Below, piece by piece: positions 59,581-64,000 of a DNA stretch of 64,000 bases (positions within the stretch are counted from its first letter, which is position 1; every line of letters begins with the position of its first letter). This DNA comes from Heliocidaris tuberculata (Eukaryota > Echinodermata > Echinoidea > Camarodonta > Echinometridae): assembly GCA_025618425.1 (NCBI GenBank), contig CM046848.1, forward strand, positions 23,277,955 to 23,341,954, written 5' to 3'. Position numbers and translations under genes: made by a program. Under the pieces are notes generated by a model that worked only from the letters and a program-made list of their open reading frames with translations, was not told where the DNA came from and searched no databases.

Positions 59581-60476
59581 ATGACGTATGGTGAATTCGG
59601 CGTAAGACAGTGCAATTGCCCCATATGTGTCACCTTTTTTCCATGGTAACCGATGTAAGAGTGATCCCCCATCAAGGATGTAATGTTCTGTCGGTGGGAT
59701 GGAGTCACTGACAGCCTTACTGGATTTCTTGCTGGAGTACTCAGTGATTGCATTTGCGAGTTGGGGCTTGTCAGCCTTCGGAGGATATCCTTGGCCTCAA
59801 ACAAGGATGTAGGGAATGTGCTTAGCTCATAGCTCATTACATCTTCAAGAGAAATGTCTCCACTTGCCGACACAAACAAAAATCTTTGGAACAGCAACGC
59901 AGGATCAATGGTTTGGCCTTGGGAAACTTTGATGTTGGAATCGTGTGCAAGGGTTTTTGCACGGTCTTTCCGTTTGCATGAGATCCCAAAGACAGGTTTT
60001 CCATCCATTTGTTCAATGATCTTTCTTCCTACATTCTGAAACTGATGGACATTGACTTCTTCTTTGGCAACTACACCGGTCACAATGTTTCTCAATGATG
60101 AGTCTGCTGAAAATGGCGAGCAAGTGGAAAGTTTTTCCTTGATTTTTTCCAGGTCAGCGTGATCACGTTTCATTCTTGCCTGTGTTGACTCTCGATGTTG
60201 CTCGCTGGTGACATATCGTAGATCAGTAAAATCCTGCATCATCTCATTGTACTCGGATGTGACAGGTGTTGACATTGTCCACAATGCACGCATATCTTCA
60301 GTCATTCCGCTACCATGAGTCAATCCTCCACTACTCTTCAAAGACCGCATCAGTGTCTGCTCGATTATCAGATCTGAGCTAAGGCCTGCCCAGAATTTGT
60401 TGCTTCGGCGGATCACATGAAATCCCTTCATGAATTTGGTGTACACCTCAGGATGTGTTGTCTCGAGTTTGCACAT

Positions 60477-62864
60477 TTATTGGACATAGAAGCATGCAGA
60501 TTTCAGATAGCTATAGTGCCCAGCTGCGGCAAAGATTGGCAGGCAATCCAACACTGCTCCCGAGTGTAGCATCCAAGATCCGGTGCGATCTGCTTTGATC
60601 AGTGATCGGGCTGTTGAAATCATTCCTTGATAGTTTATCCAGAGATTACTCGTTTTGGACCTTGCTTTAAGTTCTGCCTTCTTTGTGTCAATCCTTTCTT
60701 GGATTTCGCTTAACACATCAGATTCTGCAGCACTCTCCAGCATCATTTCATGTACGAGCAAAGCTAAGCATATTTCTTCTGCCTGATCCACTGAAGTCTG
60801 GAACTGAGGATCATCTTCTAGCAAATCTGACACAATCAGGTTGTTGAGACATCTGTCGATGAGGAGATGTCCACGGAAAGCTCGCTGCACTGATTTTCCA
60901 GTCAACATATGCTGCACAGCATTTTGACCATATACAACTTCCATGATTTCTTTGAGTCCTGAACCTTGCATCAATGTTCCAATTGCTCCAAGGAGGTTCA
61001 TGAAAGTGTGAAAACATCCAAGCATCAAGACTATGCTTTTCAAGTGACTTTTCTCTGGTGCATCTGTGATGATCTCTGCAGCCTTCCAGTACAGAGGCTG
61101 ATCAAACGTAATGATAGGCGGTGCATGTTGTTTGATTGCAAGATTGCAGATGAAATCCAGCGTGGAGAGAATGCATGTTTTTTCTCCAGGGTACATGTTG
61201 ATCATGGGCAAGAACACAACTGATGATTTGCCTGGGTGTTCTAATCCTTGATGAATGATGTGCATCATTCCCTGCCACCCAGGGGTCTCCTGCTTGAAGT
61301 TCAGTGAGAGTTCCCACAGCACATCAATCTCTGAAGTGCTGCTGATCAGTTTTGGAAGTTGTTTGAACACCATAGTTTGACGCACATGTTTCACAAAGCG
61401 ATGTTCGATGATAGGGATTTTACTCTGGACTGAAAAATCCAGGTTGACAACATTATTCCTTGGAATTGCACGATCCTTCGGTTTTCCAGGGGTGAGTGCT
61501 GCTATGATTCCCATTCCATGAAATGTTCCTTGGCCATCAATAGTGAGAATGTTATGGTCTACATTGTCCCCAGCGAAAAGAATTGCCATGTCCAACAGCT
61601 CCATGTCATCTGCCAGTACATCTGGAGCAGCTAATTCTGCTGCATTCTTTTCAAAACGCAAGACTTCTTTGTATGATGAACTAAATCCCATTTCATGAAG
61701 AGTATCCACAAGGAATCGGGACCGATACAAATGATGTGCCTGCACTGCAAGACCAAGTTGTAATGGAGCTACAACGGCTCTTGGCCGAACTGCCTGGATA
61801 ATAGCCTGTCCTATTCCTGCAACCTTTCGTCTATTCTCCTTCCCAACAAAGAGACGATTCAATAGCATTTGCAGAGTTTCAGGAATAAATGAGAGAGCAG
61901 TATCAAGCTTGAGTGAAGTTGAACTTGGATACTGATCCAGTTGTGACTCAACCTTGGATATGATATCACTCTTAATGAATCTTGCTGCTGTGTCAATGAG
62001 TGCCAGTTTCTGTGATTCTTCATCTTTGGGCTGTGTCTTGAAGTAAGACCTCAGTATCTGTGATGTCTGTTCCCTCATGGTCACTATGCCCTGGAGACCT
62101 TCTTCTTCAGAAATATGAACATTTTCTCCATAATGTTCCATCAATTTTTGCTTGAGGTACTGATTTCCAAATGGTACAGACTCTGTATTTGTCAGAAACT
62201 CCTTCATTTTCTCTCGCAAATATGACACTGTCAACTCTTCTTCACAATTATCCTCAAGGTAGGTGCAAACTTTCATGAATGCCTGCTCCTGATCATTGTC
62301 GATGGGTCGCCCATGCTTTCTTCGCTTCATCTCTGTGCCATCCCGGTACTGTAGTGGTTTGCAACGTCCAGTGCGGAAATTAACACTGCAGGAGTGGTGG
62401 TAGACACAATCTGCTGCATGTAGATCACAGGCATAATACTCGATCCTACCTTTCACAGTGAGTGCCCATTCATCTGAACGACTGTCACAACACTCCAGAA
62501 TGGCCTTCACGAAAGCATCAGTTTTTACGAAACTATATCCTTCAGTTTTTTGTGATACAGGAGTTCCACAGAAAAGGCAATCTGTTTGGCTGTTAAATGG
62601 TCCAGCTGATATTCTGGCACTTCGCTTTGCAGGTTCACTTTTATTTTCTTGCTTGTTCGAGATATCTTTAGGATTGATGTAACGCTTTCGACATTTTGCA
62701 TGTACTTGTTCGCCACACAAAATGAGTAAGTCATCCCCTCTTCGCTCACTGGCACGGTTGATTCCATCAGCTCCCTTCTGACGAAGTTGGACCACATCAG
62801 AAGTATCACCTATGTCTTCTTTGCAGATTGGGCACTTCTCTTGCGTTATGATGCTAGCACTCAT
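60477..62864 (-). CDS. N-terminal open segment of the fusion gene (795 residues)
   Basis: It starts at MSASIITQEKCPIC. Zinc-type clusters: C11/C14 with C50, H55 and C58 (CGEQVHAKC), and C96/C99 with C146, H149, C153, H156 and C159 (ACDLHAADCVYHHSC). A basic patch MKRRKHGRP lies at ~179-187. The candidate catalytic block is D433 (GDNVDHN), D588 (FDQPLY), H619 (GCFHTF) and E639 or D670. It ends CFYVQ-TAA and the next codon is ATG, so a second protein could start there, but the family sequence I recall runs straight through. Upstream, TTTTTTTTAATTCATAG directly precedes the leader and could be a splice acceptor for a 5' UTR exon. Confidence 0.75.
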   Translation of the reverse strand: MSASIITQEKCPICKEDIGDTSDVVQLRQKGADGINRASERRGDDLLILCGEQVHAKCRKRYINPKDISNKQENKSEPAKRSARISAGPFNSQTDCLFCGTPVSQKTEGYSFVKTDAFVKAILECCDSRSDEWALTVKGRIEYYACDLHAADCVYHHSCSVNFRTGRCKPLQYRDGTEMKRRKHGRPIDNDQEQAFMKVCTYLEDNCEEELTVSYLREKMKEFLTNTESVPFGNQYLKQKLMEHYGENVHISEEEGLQGIVTMREQTSQILRSYFKTQPKDEESQKLALIDTAARFIKSDIISKVESQLDQYPSSTSLKLDTALSFIPETLQMLLNRLFVGKENRRKVAGIGQAIIQAVRPRAVVAPLQLGLAVQAHHLYRSRFLVDTLHEMGFSSSYKEVLRFEKNAAELAAPDVLADDMELLDMAILFAGDNVDHNILTIDGQGTFHGMGIIAALTPGKPKDRAIPRNNVVNLDFSVQSKIPIIEHRFVKHVRQTMVFKQLPKLISSTSEIDVLWELSLNFKQETPGWQGMMHIIHQGLEHPGKSSVVFLPMINMYPGEKTCILSTLDFICNLAIKQHAPPIITFDQPLYWKAAEIITDAPEKSHLKSIVLMLGCFHTFMNLLGAIGTLMQGSGLKEIMEVVYGQNAVQHMLTGKSVQRAFRGHLLIDRCLNNLIVSDLLEDDPQFQTSVDQAEEICLALLVHEMMLESAAESDVLSEIQERIDTKKAELKARSKTSNLWINYQGMISTARSLIKADRTGSWMLHSGAVLDCLPIFAAAGHYSYLKSACFYVQ

Positions 62865-64000
62865 GGTCAGGCCTATGAATTAAAAAAAAAATAATAAAAG
62901 ATAGAAAAAACAAAGAAACAAAAGTAAACGAAATACACTGATGATTTTAGCCAAATTACAATATTTGATATTTCATATCTTGCAAAAAAAAAAAATTAAA
63001 TATAAAAAAATTGCATGTCTTGAGCATAGTAGGGCATTTCCGAGCTATAAAAAATAATCCAAAAAAAAAAAATCAAATTTACATATTTGACAATATTTCA
63101 TACTTAGGAAGTTTTAGTATCTTTCGGTAACTGTACTTGCTTAGATTTTGACAAGTGCAAACTTAATCTGCTTCTTTTGGGAAACCTGATTTGCTTTCAA
63201 TCAATAAATGCTTTGTTTCCTATGACCTGAATTTACTGCCACTGAAAAAAAAACACAAATTCATTTTCTGGAGGTTGAATAGCATTTTTAATGTAGACCT
63301 GCATTGAGTAAACATCACTGTATGAAAAAAGACTTAATGATTATATAAACAGTAATCCTAATTATCAATTTATTAGTTTGATGAACACTGATATTGACAT
63401 CTTTAATTCAACATAATTAATACTTATTATACATATTTCGTTGTATCTGGTTGGGGTAATGTTTTATTTATGTAATATTCAAGCTTTGTACATACCTTTA
63501 TAATGTATATCTCTCTCTGAACTCTTCTTTTTGTCTATAGGCTGTTGACCTCTTCCTTAATCAATTGTTTGAAGTCAGTGAGATGTACGTGCCTGTAGCG
63601 TATAATATGAATAATTTAAATTCAAAATTTATGCACATTGAAGTCATGCATTCCCAAAACAAATCATATAATCACAATCCCTCCCTAGACCCCTACTAGT
63701 GTAGGCACTGTATTTACTGATAGATAATGTTACAAAATTAATTACAATTTTATTTTCATTTTATTTATTTATTAATTCATTGATTTAAATATTTATTTAG
63801 TTATTTTTATTTGGTCTGATCTGTAACAAATGTACATCCTAAGGTTTTTTTAAAATAATTTTAATGAAACTGTTATAATGATCTACTAGCCATATTTTGT
63901 TTACCATCACAGACTTCACAATTGGAGTCTTTGGAATTCTCATACCCTTAAAAAAAGCATGAAATAAACATGAACAAATCAGTGAATAAAACAAATCCAG
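62865..64000. other. Gene-free AT-rich stretch
   Basis: Poly-A and ATTTATTT-rich DNA upstream of the fusion gene. No promoter motif or exon is convincing; a TTTTTGTCTATAG at 63528-63540 looks like an acceptor, but the following frame matches nothing I know. Confidence 0.5.

Larger units (their letters stand above)
58498..62864 (-). pseudogene. Zinc-cluster / DDE-like / FEN-like / CXC fusion gene, two lesions
   Basis: One intronless frame of ~1,455 codons, broken by a TAA (60477-60479) that keeps the same frame on both sides and by a 1-nt loss near 59778-59783 that shifts it once. Order: Cys/His clusters (residues ~11-58, 96-159); a long helical-looking region; a central block with GDNVDHN (~432-438), TFDQPLYWKA (~586) and GCFHTFMNLLGAIG (~616); a SGGLTHGSGMTED region after the stop; then motifs in FEN/XPG order (VVFDG, GDADVD, GEDTDLL, TGCDTT-F-VGK) and a C-terminal CXC cluster. 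I recall many unnamed multi-copy relatives in invertebrate genomes. The nuclease and DDE readings are my inference. It may be a mobile-element enzyme or a host family. The gene is inactive as a whole unless the stop is read through and the shift bypassed. Confidence 0.8.

Noticed and set aside
60474..60480. Two overlapping or adjacent genes (TAA directly followed by ATG) as a designed translational coupling
   Set aside because: The family resemblance runs straight through the stop without a gap, so a nonsense mutation is simpler; eukaryotic mRNAs rarely use such coupling.
63528..63700. Possible acceptor TTTTTGTCTATAG followed by a plus-strand frame that could be UCK exon 5
   Set aside because: The frame (AVDLFLNQLFEVSEM...) does not resemble the lid or C-terminal part of uridine-cytidine kinases.
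1..64000. Many short frames rich in one or two residues (VRVRVR, SESESE, IYIYIY, SLSLSL, PPPPP, GGGG)
   Set aside because: They coincide exactly with simple-sequence repeats or poly-C/poly-G/poly-T runs and have no family resemblance.

Overview
The window is animal nuclear DNA, most likely from a marine invertebrate deuterostome; an echinoderm is my best guess, not proven. The reasons are an intron-split metazoan uridine-cytidine kinase gene, tRNA-derived SINEs and fold-back MITEs of the kind common in sea-urchin-type genomes, long poly-C/poly-G runs, CATGTACATG-rich AT-biased intergenic DNA, and several lineages of non-LTR retrotransposon. No prokaryotic operon, CRISPR array or rRNA gene is visible.

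Layout. Positions 1-14,000 hold no host gene that I can recognise. They contain a hAT-type element (371-2143), a reverse-transcriptase (RT) fossil (5541-5968), two long fold-back elements (7266-9241 and 12536-13434), small MITEs and a SINE. Positions 14,042-17,313 are a 5'-truncated LINE (copy 1), followed by an RT fragment caught in a perfect 182-bp inverted repeat (17507-18203). From 18,900 to 37,000 the sequence is repeats: ~300-bp tandem units, a tRNA-like gene, a TIR-bounded element carrying a ~350-bp satellite, two oppositely oriented arrays of a ~25-bp motif, and hAT/MITE insertions.

The one clear host gene is a plus-strand uridine-cytidine kinase. Exons 1-4 are at 38967-39050, 40035-40179, 43386-43482 and 49159-49298. 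Phases match throughout, the P-loop is split by intron 1, and intron 4 appears to use a GC donor. I found no later exon, so intron 4 probably extends past the window. If so, everything after 49,299 lies inside it.

On the minus strand, 50333 to about 55,220 is an apparently full-length LINE (copy 2) with ORF1 (coiled coil plus L1-ORF1p-like region) and an intact 980-residue ORF2 (endonuclease plus RT), nearly identical to copy 1. Another non-LTR 3' end lies at 56953-58153.

The most interesting locus is 58498-62864 (minus), a single intronless ~1,455-codon frame broken only by one in-frame TAA and one 1-nt deletion. It joins N-terminal Cys/His clusters, a central region with conserved acidic motifs that could be an RNase H-like/DDE fold, a region whose four acidic motifs follow the FEN1/XPG 5'-nuclease order, and a C-terminal CXC cysteine cluster. 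It resembles a multi-copy, unnamed family in invertebrate genomes and may be the enzyme of an undescribed mobile element.
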